This document shows, piece after piece, positions 1-12,039 of a DNA stretch of 64,000 nucleotides; position 1 is the stretch's first letter, and each line of letters starts with the position of its first letter. Source of the stretch: Castanea sativa. Taxonomy: Eukaryota; Streptophyta; Magnoliopsida; Fagales; Fagaceae. Location of the stretch: contig NC_134015.1 of assembly GCF_040712315.1 (NCBI RefSeq), positions 59,349,964 to 59,413,963 of the forward strand, in the 5' to 3' direction. The notes below the pieces were generated by a model. The model was not told the DNA's origin and ran no database searches. It worked only from the letters and a program-made list of their open reading frames with translations. The translations under genes and the position numbers were made by a program.

Positions 1-613
1 TAAGCACGTTTTTAAAGGCTTCTAAGAGAGAGAAGAGTGTGCCTCTTTTTGTATTTAGGGTTTGTACCCAAAAGCTCTCTAGAGTCTTTGTTGTTGTTGT
101 TGCTATGTATGTGAATCTCTTGTGAGATCTAGAGGTGTTTATCTTCACATATACTTAGGGTTATTAAGAATCAAGATTATGTCAAGAACTTGATGATCAT
201 TCAGTTGCTGCATTAAGAGCTTAAAGATATACAAGCAGGAGTGCTTGTACTTGTTGGAGAATCCAAGAAAGAAGGAGTCCGTGGTCCCGGAGCTTGCACG
301 TGGTCGTGTCAATAGGTTTTCTACTGGTGGGTAGCGATAGGATGTTAGTGGTCTAAGTTGTTATTGTACAAACTTCGATTCTTTCATAGTGGATTCAGTT
401 TTACCTTGAAGATAACTAGGTTAAATCCTCCCCAAGTTTTTTACCGGTTTAATTTTCCTGGGTCATCATATCATTGTGTTCTTTATTTTCCACTGCTTTG
501 CATGATATGATTTATATGTGTTAACCTAGATCTGTATAATTTACCTAAGTTAATAACTTGACTAAATAACTAGGTTAATCCAATTGTGTTTTAAGGGGTC
601 TAAAAACTTTACA
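1..613 (+). mobile_element. Copia-type solo LTR, right part (copy 1)
   Basis: This is the 3' two thirds of the LTR seen complete at 27088-28003. It ends in TTTACA at 613, followed directly by GAGAA and the resumed LINE coding sequence. It has no internal retrotransposon domain next to it, so it is a solo LTR formed by recombination between two LTRs. Its presence at the same LINE position in both duplication copies shows the insertion preceded the duplication. The left end is outside the window. Confidence 0.85.
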
Positions 614-2669
614 GAGAATGTACCAAGAAAAGGAAGTTGTTTGGACAAGGATTCTGCTGAATAAGTATTGCTCTAATTCTAGAAGTAGAGCTGCCAATCC
701 AGATGCTTTTCCCTCATCTCTTAATTGAACTGCCATTAAACTTGGTTTTTCCACCTTTGCTAAGGGTATCTATTGAGGGGTTGGAAATGGCTCAAGGAAA
801 AATGTGTGGATAGACAATTGGATTAAAGGGCAATCCTTAAGGGAACTAATTGAGGGGCCATTAATAAGGAACGATATGAACTTAGCTATAGCTGATATCA
901 GGGTTAATCATGAGTGGAATTGGGAGAGCTTATCCTTTGTCTTGCCGCCTATAATAAAGAAAAAAAATTAGAGCTATTCCATGCCAAGAATTTGGTGATG
1001 AGAAGGATGTTATAATGTGGAAGCACACAAAGGATGGGGAATTTACTGTCAATTTGGCTTATCTCCAAACCATTGGTGGTGTTGGGGATGGTAATACTTT
1101 CAGGGGCAATTGGATTTGGAAGATGGACACTTTCCCAAAAAATTGTTAGCTTTTTATGGTTATGTATGCATAACAATATCCCAGTCAGGGAGGTTTTGGC
1201 TGCTAGAGGCATTAATTGCAGCAAATTATGCCCTATTTGTAGGAATCAAGATGAGTCAATAGAGCATATGCTCAGGGAATGCATTTTTGCGCAACAATTC
1301 TGGACTGAAACTCGTGCCCCTCATATTCCTCTTTGCCTCTTCAAAATGTGAGTAATTGGTTGCAAGTTAATTGCCAAAGCAAGACAATTTATCACAGCTT
1401 TATCCCGTGGAATATTATCTTTCCACTAGCTGTTTGGAGTATTTGGAAACACTGCAACAAAGTTGTGTTTGACAATGTTCATCTAAACCTGAATCTCCAC
1501 AGATTCTGTCTTGATGAAGCAAGGGAGTATTTTTATTGTATTGCAAAATCTAGGAGGAAGAAACAGGTAACTTCTATACTTGTGAAATGGAACAAGCCGC
1601 CTGACGAGTGGTTTAAATTAAACTCAGATGGAGCTTCAAGTGGGAATCCAGGTAAGGCAGGGGGTGGTGGTCTAATAAGAGATTGTAATGGGAGATGGAT
1701 CAAAGGATTTTCGAGATCCATTGGGCATGCTTCCAGCTTTATTGCGGAATTTTGGGCTTTAATGGCCTGTTTGGATGTTTAAAAAAAGAGGGAGAGTAGA
1801 GTAGAGGGAGGGAGAGTAATTTAAATCCGTTGTTTGGAAGTTTTTTAAGGAAGGAGGGGGAGCGATTTGGAGGAATTTGGGGGGGTTTCAACTACTTTTA
1901 ACCCCTCATTTTTAATTCCCCCAAATTGGAGAGATTTGGAGGGAGAGTAGAGTAGATAAATTATTGACCAAATGAATTCTCCAATTTACCCTTTTTAAAT
2001 TAACAAAATTACAAACCAATTAATCATAGACCAATGTTGCAATTTATTTTCAGACATGGGTAAATTTGTCTATTTAATCATTTCCTCTCCTCTCCATCCC
2101 AATTCTAAAAACATCCAAACAAGGGGAAGGGTTAATTACTCCCTTCCCCCTTACTAATTTTAAAAACATCCAAACAAGATGGAGGGTAATCATTTCACTC
2201 TACTCTCCTCCCCACTACTCTCCTCTCATCTACTCTCCTCCCTCTCTAAACTTCCAAACAGGCCATAAGGGACGGATTAAAGATGGCTTTAAGCATTGGA
2301 GTCTAGAGGCTGGTTGTGGAGTTGGATGCTAAAGTGGTGACTAGCCTAGTCACATCTAGAGGTGGTTCTAACAAACCTTATCTCCCTCTTCTAAATGATT
2401 GCAGATACTTGCTGAGCAGATTCCTCCAGACCCGAGTGGTGCATGTGTTCAGGGAAGGGAATGGGTGCGCTGATGCGTTGGCAAGATGGGGTAGCACCAT
2501 GGTTGAGGATTTTGTTGTGTTTGATATGCCCCCTAGCCCTGATATTTTGTATTTTGTTAATATGGATGTTGCTGATATGTTGTATAGTAGGACCTCTAAT
2601 TCTGTGCTCACTGATAAAGTGAGGTAGTTCTGTTTGTATTCTCGTTAACCAAAAAAAAAAAAAAAAAAA
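614..2669 (+). pseudogene. LINE ORF2 3' part: zinc-binding RT domain and RNase H (copy 1)
   Basis: This is the C-terminal end of a plant L1-type ORF2 polyprotein, broken by stops and frameshifts. Bases 1018-1330 encode a zf-RVT domain (WKHTKDGEFTV, then a C..C..H..C pattern ending in ECIFAQQFW). Bases 1600-1760 begin an RNase H domain (KLNSDGASSGNPGKAGGGGL, with the first catalytic Asp). The domain is cut by a MITE after residues FWAL and resumes at 2269 with RDGLKM, VELDAKVV and the C-terminal EGNGCADALARWG. A poly-A run ends at 2669, followed by GTGGGAGAGGAAG, the same 13-bp target-site duplication that flanks the full copy at 22267 and 29494. It cannot encode a working protein. The upstream half of this LINE copy lies before the window. 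Confidence 0.9.
1763..2265. mobile_element. PIF/Harbinger (Tourist-like) MITE
   Basis: The termini are perfect inverted repeats, TGGCCTGTTTGG and its complement, flanked by direct TAA repeats at 1760-1762 and 2266-2268. The duplicate locus at 29126-29128 is the empty site with a single TAA, so the boundaries are certain. The interior is a foldback of GA-rich sequence on the left and CT-rich sequence on the right, with no coding capacity. A 3-bp TWA target duplication and GGCC-TGTTTGG termini are typical of PIF/Harbinger MITEs. It interrupts the LINE RNase H and inserted after the segmental duplication. Confidence 0.93.
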
Positions 2670-2937
2670 GTGGGAGAGGAAGGTTAACAAATTAAATGTA
2701 AAAAAAAAAAAATTAAAAAAAAATCCGATGATTAAGAGGTTCTTTAAATCCAAACTCTTCAAAGAATTATTACATGGTGCACCAAATCTCAATCCACAAA
2801 TAAAAAGCAAGATAGTGACTTTTTTTTTTTTTTTTGGTTGATGGAAGCAAGATAGTGACTTAACAAGTCATTTATTTACCAAGCTAATCAAATTCTAGGA
2901 CAAAATTGAGCTACCTAAACTTGGAAATTTATGTTGG

Positions 2938-3104
2938 GTTTGGTTAACGTGTGCCTTAAGGATACACATTAAGCCATCTAATTTTGGAAACATTTTATAG
3001 GGAATTGAAAAAATTTTAAAACTTTTTCAATTCCCAATAAAACTTTTTTTATAAATGGTATACTATTGTGCGCCTTTAAGGCACATGTTCGTAAAATCCA
3101 TTTA
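2938..3104. mobile_element. Short MITE-like element (TGTGCC..AAGG..CACA family)
   Basis: The ends carry a nested palindrome: 'gtgtgccttaaggatacaca' near the left end and a related 'gcgcctttaaggcaca' near the right end. The core is 'gaaaaaattttaaaactttttc'-like foldback sequence. A second member with the same end motif lies at 6050-6198, and both recur in duplication copy 2. No target-site duplication could be fixed, so the superfamily is not assigned. Confidence 0.55.
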
Positions 3105-3881
3105 AGTTTAACCCGAGCTATAAGCTTATTTTATTTTGTTTATTGTATAAAAAGAAGAAGATATTTTAAAATGTTTTATATTCTTTTCTGAAATAAAATT
3201 AAGCTCATCATAATGAAGATACACGAGTTAAGCAAATGATAACAAAGGACCGACATCTTGGCCAAGCATATTCATGAGTTGTATGTACCATATACAGTAT
3301 GAAATCAATACAATTTTTCTTTTTTCTTTTCTCTTTTTTTTTGAGAAAAAGGTAAGCAGAAGCATTTAAGCAAATTCTGGAGTAATTTATTCCTTTATTT
3401 GGCCATTCTAATTGGATATCCTATTTTATAAGATAAAAAAGTTAACAAAATGCACACAATTAATTTGGAGGGGACAGTTGGGGTATAGAGTCTATAGACA
3501 CCTTGCATGTAATACAAACAAATGGCCATCCATTTTACACTGTATTAATATTCATCATGAGGGATTATAAAATTGCCATCGTGTTTCATGACTATTAAAC
3601 CTTTGATTATTTTATATCATGCGTATTGACTAATAGCTATCTAGTGTCTTCTGTCTATGACCATACAAGTATAACTATAATATCGTGCATGTTTGAAATT
3701 AAAGTTTAAATTTTGCCTTTTCCTATTATAATTCATTAATAAAGGATTTGTACTATTAGTAATTTAGTACAACAAAGAGTTAAGGAAAAAGGAAACAAAG
3801 AAAAAGAAGAGGCAAACAGTTTGTGGGGGGTTGGGTTTGAATTTCAATTTCCTTAGTTTTGTCCAGATCTCTGCAATCTTT

Positions 3882-3882
<1 letters not shown>

Positions 3883-3922
<40 letters not shown>
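3883..3922. repeat. (CT)n microsatellite
   Basis: Uninterrupted CT run of about 40 bp. The orthologous run in duplication copy 2 (30712-30755) is slightly longer. Confidence 0.95.
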
Positions 3923-3923
<1 letters not shown>

Positions 3924-4974
3924 GGTTTTGAGTTGATAAGATAGGTTGGAGAAGGAAGTTTGGTGGATAAAAAAATATTTTGGAGAGAGGATAAATGATT
4001 TTTTTTTAAAGAAAAAGATTATTTAAATGAAATAAAGAGAGAAAATAAAGAGGTTGTTGGAGCTTACTTAATTAGAAAGAAGACTTTAATTAAATAAACT
4101 TTGGATGAAAATTCAAGTTATTTTTGGAGATTCTCTTATGCTGTACACAAAGATGCAAAATTAGGTGCTCTAAAGCCTATAACAAAATGAAAAACTGATC
4201 AAATTAATACTGCCATAGTCAATTATCTATAATAATAATAAATAAATAAAACACTCCCATATAGTCCCTCCCTAGATAGCATCTTTTGCATGTGTTAAGG
4301 ATGATTCTCTCAAGATGCATGGTAGTTTGTGCATCGATTGGGATTAACACATCAAATAATTTATTTAGATAGAAGACCAACCAAAAAGAAGCCAAGAATG
4401 CCTTTTTGAGTTAAGCATATAGTATTAGGTGCTTTTATAGATATTGATTAAAATTCTCTAAAATAATTTAGTCAAATCCTATCCATTTATATTTTTAAAT
4501 GGGTGAATTAAATTTTTTCATATTATCAACATTTTTTTTATAAGTAAATAATGAGAGAAAGAGAGATTAAATTAATTTGAATCACAAACATGAAATATTA
4601 CCAAAAAAAAATCAATTATCATTGGGTTAACACAAAATATACCATTACCACAATATCAATATCTAATTAAAAAAAAAGTCGTATAAAAAAATATCTAAAA
4701 AAAAGTTTGTGATACTTTCCAGATTACGAATTTACAAAACAAATGATCATCTGTTCATTTAAATATCAGATATTAAAGTATTTACATAATGAGTTTCATC
4801 TACTAACATATTCTTGATTGCTTTAGCAAATTAAAACAGAAAGAAAAGGCCTTAGGTATTTACTTTTTGGGGTTTCAACTTTCAAATATTTGAACGGCAA
4901 TTTTATCATCTTAGCCTTTTAGTTTCAGCACTGTTATAGTTAACTAGTGCATCTAACATATATATAATTTCCGG

Positions 4975-5370
4975 AGAAAATGAACATTTGCCCCTTTTAC
5001 CAAATTTTTTCATCAAAATGTCCCATATTTAAAACTATTTAAGAAAATGTCCGTGTTTTGAAACTCTATTTTTGGATAATCGAGTTATAACGAATTGAAA
5101 ATTTAAAAATAAAAAAAAAAAATTCTAGAGCTTGAGTACCATGTGAAGTACTCGAGTTCCTTGAAAAAAATCATGTGGAACTCAAGTACTTTACATGAAA
5201 CTTGAGTTCTAGGGGGAAAAAAAAAAAAAAAAAATTCTAAGTCCATGTTTACTATAACTCGATATTCCAAAAATCGAGTTATATATTTGAAATTCCATTT
5301 TTAGAAAAATCGAGTTTTAAAACATGGGTATTTTCCTAATTAGTTTTAGACATGAGGCATTTTGCTAGAT
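4975..5370. repeat. Inverted-repeat element with nested hairpins
   Basis: The outer arms read 'gaacatttgcccctttt...aaatgtccc' on the left and 'catgaggcattttgct...gcccatttt' on the right. Inner arms contain 'aatcgagttataac' and its complement 'actcgatattcc', and a central hairpin is built from 'cttgagtaccatgtgaagta' and 'ggaactcaagtactttac'. It is non-coding and recurs at 31800-32205 in copy 2. It looks like a foldback or MITE, but the termini and target-site duplication are not clear. Confidence 0.5.
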
Positions 5371-6049
5371 TAAAAAAAAAAAGAAAAGGCAAAAGCCCAT
5401 TTTGGCCCATAATTCGCTCATAACATGTGAACTATATAATTGGGTGAGACCCACTTGTTATGAAAAAAAAATGATACATAAAATAAAATAAAAACTAAGG
5501 AAAGGCAAATTTAGAGGCATAGAACTGGGCATACGTATCTTCCATTCAACTGAGCAATGAGCATGCGTATCTTCTATAAGAGGTGGACAATTTTTCTTTG
5601 GCTAAATGAATTTTTATGGAGGTTGAACTTATGACGAACGAATGAATTTTATTGACCATGGATAATATTTAAGTATTATTGTTTTTGATATTATACTGTT
5701 TTTCAATTAAATTTAACTATGTAGTCTTAGAATTGTAACTATACACAAGAAAATACATTGCAATAAGTGACACAGTTGTGCTGCATTTGCTAATGATCCT
5801 CATGATTAAATTTAATTATGGAAACTAAGGCATAACACTTATACAACTGTATTTAAAATTTTTTAATGGAGTATCTATAAAAATGTAAACCTTTTTTGTT
5901 TTTATCTTTTTTTAATTTTTTACAATTCAACAGTCAATGATTGAATCATGGATGTCACCATTAAAAATCTAAGAAATATCAATTGAGGTACAAAACTCTT
6001 GACTAATATATAAACCTTACTACATTTTCATCAATGAGAATGCATAACT

Positions 6050-6198
6050 CTAAGGGTACACATTAAGCTTTCTATTTTTAGAAATATTTTCTCGAGAATA
6101 GAAAATGTTGTCAATACTTTTTCAATTTTCGAAAAAATATTTTCAAAAGTGATTTATTATTGTGTGCCCTTAGGGCACACATTAACAAAATCCTAACT
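6050..6198. mobile_element. Second member of the short MITE-like family
   Basis: It begins with 'ctaagggtacacattaag' and ends with 'gtgtgcccttagggcacaca' followed by ttaacaaaatcc. The end motif is shared with the element at 2938-3104, and the central foldback contains ttttctcgagaa. It recurs in copy 2 near 32900-33042. Superfamily uncertain. Confidence 0.55.
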
Positions 6199-8858
6199 TT
6201 AATTACAACTTTTCTAGTCTCAATATTTAAATTAGCCAAAAAAAAAAAAGTCCTCCCATTAAAAATAAATAAATTATAAATGGCTTTTGGCAATGTAAAA
6301 TCTATTTAGTACACGTGTTTAAACATATATATTTAATTTTTAAACAACATTACACATATTTATACATATTTTTTTACCTACCCATATTTTTAAAAAATAC
6401 AAACAATATTAACAATGTTACCGAACGGGGCATCTCTTGGTCAGCATATGTACACTGCAACCATAAATTCAAGAGAACAAAAAACATAGAATATTGAACT
6501 TAATTAAAAGCAGAGCTGGAAGCAAATATTTAAAAACAGTCAAATACTACTGGGGCCTTAGTACAGAAATCAGGTCAAGTCATATCGTATGGATTTTGAC
6601 CTTATTTATCGTTTTATAGTCTGGTCGAGAGACCCCTAGCTCTTTGATTCACAAAAACAGCAAGGATAGACCCAGATTGTTGCAGTTGAGCACCATCATC
6701 AAACCCAAAAAAAAAAAGAGAGAGAAGAAGATAGAAGTGATCATTACTGCATTAAGAGACCACAATATTCCTGTTGATTAAAAAGATGAAAATCAAAATT
6801 TGTGAAATGTTAGTAGACAAAACTATCATTGATCTACATGACTCATAATCCACTCAGTACTTGAGCTTCTGAGATGCTTTAATTTAGTGGCGATTATTAT
6901 ATTTATATGATTCAATAATCTCATTCACAGGTGTATATGACATACCCAAAATCATATCGACATGCATAAACCAAAAACACCTTTTATTATTATATAATCT
7001 AGGTTAGAGAAATTAGAGTAAAAGAACAATTATTTGATTTGGAGGCTTGCCCAGATCTCAACATAAATTCATTGACATAATAATTGATAAAGAGGCATTG
7101 GAAAATAATAATAATTAATGAATTAATAATTATTATGATGCAACTTGAAAAGAGCAGCGAATATCCAAGTTTTAATCTCCAAGAAGGGCACATGAACATG
7201 AGAGCAAGCTGTTCGTGAGCAAAGCAGGCATGAATTTTACGTTGTCATGGGGTCCGAATATTGAACCCTATCTGATCACCGAGGCTAACAACATAGCCAT
7301 CAATCATAGTATTACTGTATTATAGGGACAAGTTGCTTGGTTTAAAATTTGATAAACGCTTATCAAAAAAAAAAAAAATTGATAAACAAAGTGACAATTG
7401 TATTAAAGTATTTAGATTATGATTAAAAATTTTGTGCAAACAATTAAAGTAGCAACCCATCCACTATAGTCACTTCAAAAGACAAATTAAAGCTCGTTAA
7501 TCAGACTAAAGTGCTGCTAATAATAGACTGACAGCATACGTTAAAAACGTCAATTCCAGAAGATTAAGAAGGGGTCCGATAATTAATGATAGTTTTTCTA
7601 GTACCATATCACTCACATTTCCTCAAAGCAGCGTGAAATGTACATACCACTCATATCATATGCATGCATGCACGTACCTTCAATTACCGGACCCCTTTCG
7701 AACTTTGTTTTTTTTTTGTTTTGCCTTTCGCACTTTTTCTTTATATATAATTCATTGCGATTCCACCAATTAATTGAGGCCTAAGTGTTTCACAATTGAA
7801 TTGCATTTCCAATATGTTACTGTCACCAAAAAGAAAGAGAGCAAGCATCTAATATTAGAGAGAAAGACTGGTGGCTAATGTTAATTCAACTTTCTATTCT
7901 AAAAGTTATATACGAATTATTAAGTTGGATGGCAAAGTCATGACAATCAAAACAACAACCTTTTTAATATTGTTGTCATGACATCAGTTGTCAATAATTG
8001 AAACTTTTTTTTTTTCTTTTGATGAGTAGTTGTCAATAATTGAAACTTTTTTTTTTTTGATAAGTAGTTGTCACTGATTGAAACTTGAAATACTCATGAA
8101 AGTACTATTACAGTAATGATAGTTTACGAATTACGACTATAGGCGTGCACTAATAAGTTCAAATTGTAACCATATATTGTTACAAGCAAACATTGCTTGT
8201 GTGAGTGTGTCCAAAACTAGAAGATATGAATGGAAAAAAATATATATATGACAATACCTAAAAAGTCTTCAAGTAGATATTCATTTTACAACAAAATGGT
8301 CCGATATTCTTTAAATTTCTCTTTCATTTTCTTAAGCGTGGAAAATGTGTCTAATGAATACGGCACCTAACCTCTTTTTTTTTTTTTAATTTTATTGCTA
8401 AAAAAATGATAATACCTTGAATTGAGCGTGGACACATTACAACCTTTGAAATACAAACACTCTCAAATCCTCTGCCTGTGTCTGTGTTGAACACAAATAT
8501 GTGAGATATGATGCTTCTACACGTGTGCTCTCAACATATTAGGAGGGAAAAAAATACAACTTTTTTTTTTATTATTTAAAATGTTTTCTTCTTTAAGTTT
8601 TAGATATGGTTTCAAAGATCTTGATAATTTTTATTTATTTTGAAAACTTAAAATAAGCATAAAAGTTATGTAAGTATATATTAATTAATTCAATTGTTCT
8701 ATCTTTATTATGATGTGTCCTTATTTTTCAAAAAATTGTCTTATTGCAGAGTCCCGTCTCATGTCATGTCCATATCTATACTTTTTAGGTTACAGCTTAC
8801 AACAAACAATCATTGAGCAGCGGCACACTCCAAAACTTACCAGCTACATTGACACTAA

Positions 8859-9148
8859 GGGTCCATTTAGATACAGTTAAAAATTAAAAATTAAAAATAT
8901 TATGGTAAAATAATTTTTAATTGTGTGAATAGTACGCGAGGCTCATTTTTAATGAAAAAAACTTAAAAAATTGCTGAAAAGTGAAATTTGTGAGTCCTGG
9001 CATGGAATTCACTGATGTGCAAAAAATTAAAAAATCATGGCTAAAAAATAAGAGGAAGGCATGAAACGCACTGTTCATGAACAATGAATAGTAAAAGAGG
9101 CCTTATCAAAAAAAAAAAAAAAAACTGAAACGCGTTTTCAGCGGACGC
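8859..9148. mobile_element. GGGTCC-type MITE, copy 1
   Basis: It starts GGGTCCATTTAGATACAG, carries 'gtgaatagta', 'ctgttcatgaacaatg' and ends 'aaacgcgttttcagcg'. Two further members are present: one at 37051-48814, split by gypsy element A, and one in opposite orientation at 48844-49155. The segmental duplication loses homology 14 bp after this element. Non-coding; superfamily not determined. Confidence 0.7.
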
Positions 9149-10734
9149 AATAAACAGATACTGCTGCATTGCCCATTTTCCGAGTTCATGAAAGGATATG
9201 GCACCTAACCTATGTAATATGGTTAGGTGTCGCATGCAAAGAAAAACAGATGAATTATTGTGTGTTAATGATTTAGTCTAACATCCTTTGTGTACTGTAT
9301 ATCGTTGCAGATTTCTGGCACATGGTTAATGAGGTGAGAGTGAGACAGCTCCATCTTCTACCAAATGAGATGCAAATGCCAGCACCACGAAAAAGATCAA
9401 CGGCTATTTTGTAATTTTGAATAGCATTATTCAGTTTTATTTCCTATTTTCTTAATTTCCCAGTTTTTCCGGTCTATATCACAAGGCCCCTTTTCCTTAT
9501 AAATACAGTCGGTGGTTTAATTACCTCAGTTGAAGATATTCTGAGCCAACCATATAAGCCAAAAATGGATTAAAGAGGAGGGGGATGGAACCCAAAAAAG
9601 GAAAGAAAAAAAAAAACATTGATAAAATTATTTGTTGTTTCATATAGACACCAATGCTACTATATTAATAACAACTGAAAAATATGTTTGGTAGGAGGGA
9701 TGGAGAGTGAAAGAAAGAAAGGTAAGTAACTTAGGAAGGAGTGAAGGAAGAAGTCCACCTTTCTTTCATGTTGATTAAAATAGAAGAAAAGATAATGATC
9801 GAGAAAATGAATTTGTTGTGTGTTTGGATAGCAGTATTTGGGTATGTGGATTGGATTTGGGCGATTAAAATCCTTCCATTGTTTGGATAGTTTTAAAAAA
9901 TCAAAGATTTGAATTTGTCAAGATCCGCTAAAGATTATAAACCTTTAAAATCTATGGTTTAAAAATAATATCTAAAATTAATGGATTTGAAATTAAGACA
10001 TTTAAAATTTATTGACAAAATCAGCAGGTATATGGACATATAGTCAGGTTCCATGATCAATTTCTGGTCGGAAGAAAATCTTTTCCTCTGTAGACAGGGA
10101 AAACTGAAAAATAAGGGAAAATATCACATACCCAAAAAATAATTAATACAGAGAGAGACAAGGAGAAGCTGAAATTATTTTATAGTTCAATATCAGCCCC
10201 ACCCCCAACAAGAAGGAACTTGAAAGTGGATGTATGCAGGCAGCTGAGACGGGACTAAAGATATATTAGCAAAAAGGACTAGAGATGTGAAGATGGAATT
10301 TGAAAGTATATTTTGAAAAAGAACAGTGAAAAATGAGCCTAATCTACACATGTATCATGGTTATCTTATTTTGCAGCTAGCTAATAATTTGTTCAGAACC
10401 TATAAGCTATACCAGTACTGCATGGTTCAACAAGGGATTAGAATATTTGCTAAGATTTTTTTAGGTAAATCCACTGTGTTATATCTAAAATCCTATCTAT
10501 TTACCATGCCATATATCAAAATAGAGACAAAAAAAAAAATGATATTTAACATTTTTTTTATATTAATGATATGGTAAAATATATCGACTCTTTCCAAAAT
10601 GGATGTATAGTATTAAAGTACTCCCAGTAATTATAAAAAATCTAGAAATTTTTTATTTATTTTTAATTCGAAAATTTTGATCCCTGGTAAAGATACTCTT
10701 GTAATTTTTTGTTTTATATATGGGATGTAGGTTT

Positions 10735-10985
10735 TATTCCTGGAGGAACTAATATGTTGGCCCATAACCATTTAGCATGGGCTGCTAGCTTCTCCTTAGG
10801 CTTGGAGGCTCACTCCATCTCCTCCATCCCTATGTGCATGGGTGTTTCCTGTTGAGAGAGATGGGCTAGTCTTTCTAGTCATTTTGGGTTTTTTTTTATG
10901 CTTTTATAATCTCATTCATTCAGCCCAACCACCCAATAACAATAATAATAATAATAATAAAAGAAAGAAAGAAAGAAATTTGAAT
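10735..10985 (+). pseudogene. Possible LINE 3' tail (RNase H C-terminus)
   Basis: In one frame from about 10735 the translation reads GGTNMLAHNHLAWAASF, which resembles the C-terminal RNase H (RVT_3) end of plant LINEs (EGN-x-AHxLAxWA, seen also at about 2455 and 29320 in this window). A stop follows, then an (AAT)n / AAAG-rich tail at 10940-10980, as expected for a 3' end. No upstream domain is left, so it would be a strongly 5'-truncated insertion. The evidence is one short motif plus a tail. Confidence 0.35.
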
Positions 10986-11320
10986 AAGAAAGAATTTATT
11001 TCCAAACTAATTTACAAACAAATTTCTTGAATCCACTACATGGCGATTGATAGAACTATGCACATATACTTGTTGTCACATAACATAATTAATGAGTCAT
11101 GTGACTTATCTATGTATATATTATAAAATCGAAGATATTTGACTAGTAATTGACTTCTTTAGATTGTGACACATAAGCTTTGCAGTCTCCACAAATTTTC
11201 ACATCACTAATATATTTATTTAATTTAAGTTTAAATTTAAAAAAGAAAAAGAACCCAACAATTTAATTTTATAATGTTTTATAATATCACAACTTCCCAC
11301 TCTGTCTCTCCTTGCTTATG

Positions 11321-11326
<6 letters not shown>

Positions 11327-11403
<77 letters not shown>
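11327..11403. repeat. (TC)n microsatellite
   Basis: About 77 bp of perfect TC dinucleotides. It translates to an artefactual poly-Leu/Ser frame. Confidence 0.97.
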
Positions 11404-11405
<2 letters not shown>

Positions 11406-12039
11406 TGGGTTTTTTAGTCTCTCATGGCTACAAACCCATTTGCAATTTGTGTTTTCATTGTAAACCCCACCCTCAGATCTCTAACTCTCACCATAATCAA
11501 CCAAAGCCTCAATTTTGAACACATCCATTTGCAATTTTCTCAAACGATCATCACTGACCCTCCACCCAATTGCAAATCAGTGTCTACACTGCTATTTGTT
11601 GTAATTTTTGTTAGGTAACCCAAAATTGTGATTTTGACAGATTTCATAGAGTTTGTAAACCTAAAATCAAACCCAAAATAATGAAAACTATGTTTATGCA
11701 AGAGAGTGAAAGATAGATAAGATCAAAGAATGACATTCTCTGATGTCTAATTACACATCGGCGGTCACATATTAGTACAGAGAAGAGAGGGGTAAAGAAT
11801 TCGATGTTTTCTGCTTTTCTTTCATCTTGAATTAGCTACATAAAGTGAAAGATTTTAACAAAAAAGAGGAGTAGATGCAGATCTAAAAGTTTGAGAGAAA
11901 AGCTCGAGGACAAAAAAAAATTATTTAAAACTCGAAAGAAGTAAGAAGGAACCCACTCATCGGCGAAAATAACAAGATGAGGAAGTGGGGGTAGAGTGGG
12001 TAATTTAATGGGTTTTGTTAGTAGACCCCTGAAACATAG

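Larger units (their letters stand above)
2683..8858. other. Non-coding duplicated flank, copy 1
   Basis: About 6.2 kb of AT-rich DNA following the LINE target-site duplication. I find no convincing gene: the few open frames of 60-80 codons are AT-rich and resemble nothing. It holds a CT microsatellite, two short MITE-like palindromic elements, one 400-bp inverted-repeat element, and many A/T runs. Near 7050-7200, short AAT-rich segments sit beside a conserved-looking stretch, but that stretch is no better conserved between copies than its surroundings. The same sequence recurs at 29507-37050. Confidence 0.8.
1..9162. repeat. Segmental duplication, copy 1
   Basis: Base 1 corresponds to base 27391, and the two tracts stay collinear until 'aacagatact' at 9162 / 48840. 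Shared content is the end of a solo LTR, the LINE 3' half, its poly-A and target-site duplication, and the whole non-coding flank. Spot comparison by eye gives about 1-3% mismatch plus small indels. Copy 1 has a private MITE (1763-2265). Copy 2 has a private Harbinger-like element, a complete gypsy element, and two short deletions in the LINE. The left boundary lies outside the window, so the true unit is longer. The identity is read directly; the mechanism (tandem duplication of a unit of roughly 27 kb) is inferred. Confidence 0.93.
9163..12039. other. Intergenic DNA without a recognisable intact gene
   Basis: AT-rich single-copy DNA. It holds a probable LINE tail (10735-10985), a long CT microsatellite (11327-11403), and a TATA-like 'ccttataaatacag' near 9497 with no convincing open frame downstream. 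An open frame of about 64 codons at 11424-11618 has no recognisable motif. Confidence 0.7.

Noticed and set aside
6111..6497. Two 60-codon open frames on opposite strands
   Set aside because: AT-rich chance frames, not conserved as open frames in duplication copy 2 (near 32950-33320).
6999..7199. 66-codon minus-strand frame that recurs as an 81-codon frame at 35130-35375
   Set aside because: Its recurrence is due to the segmental duplication. The two frames have different N- and C-terminal ends, and the composition is that of AAT-rich spacer.
9497..9540. TATA-like 'ccttataaatacag' as the promoter of a gene
   Set aside because: No convincing open frame, splice pattern or conserved product follows within the next kilobases.
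11312..11518. Open frame of 68 codons with a Leu/Ser repeat
   Set aside because: It is the translation of the CT microsatellite and carries no coding signal.
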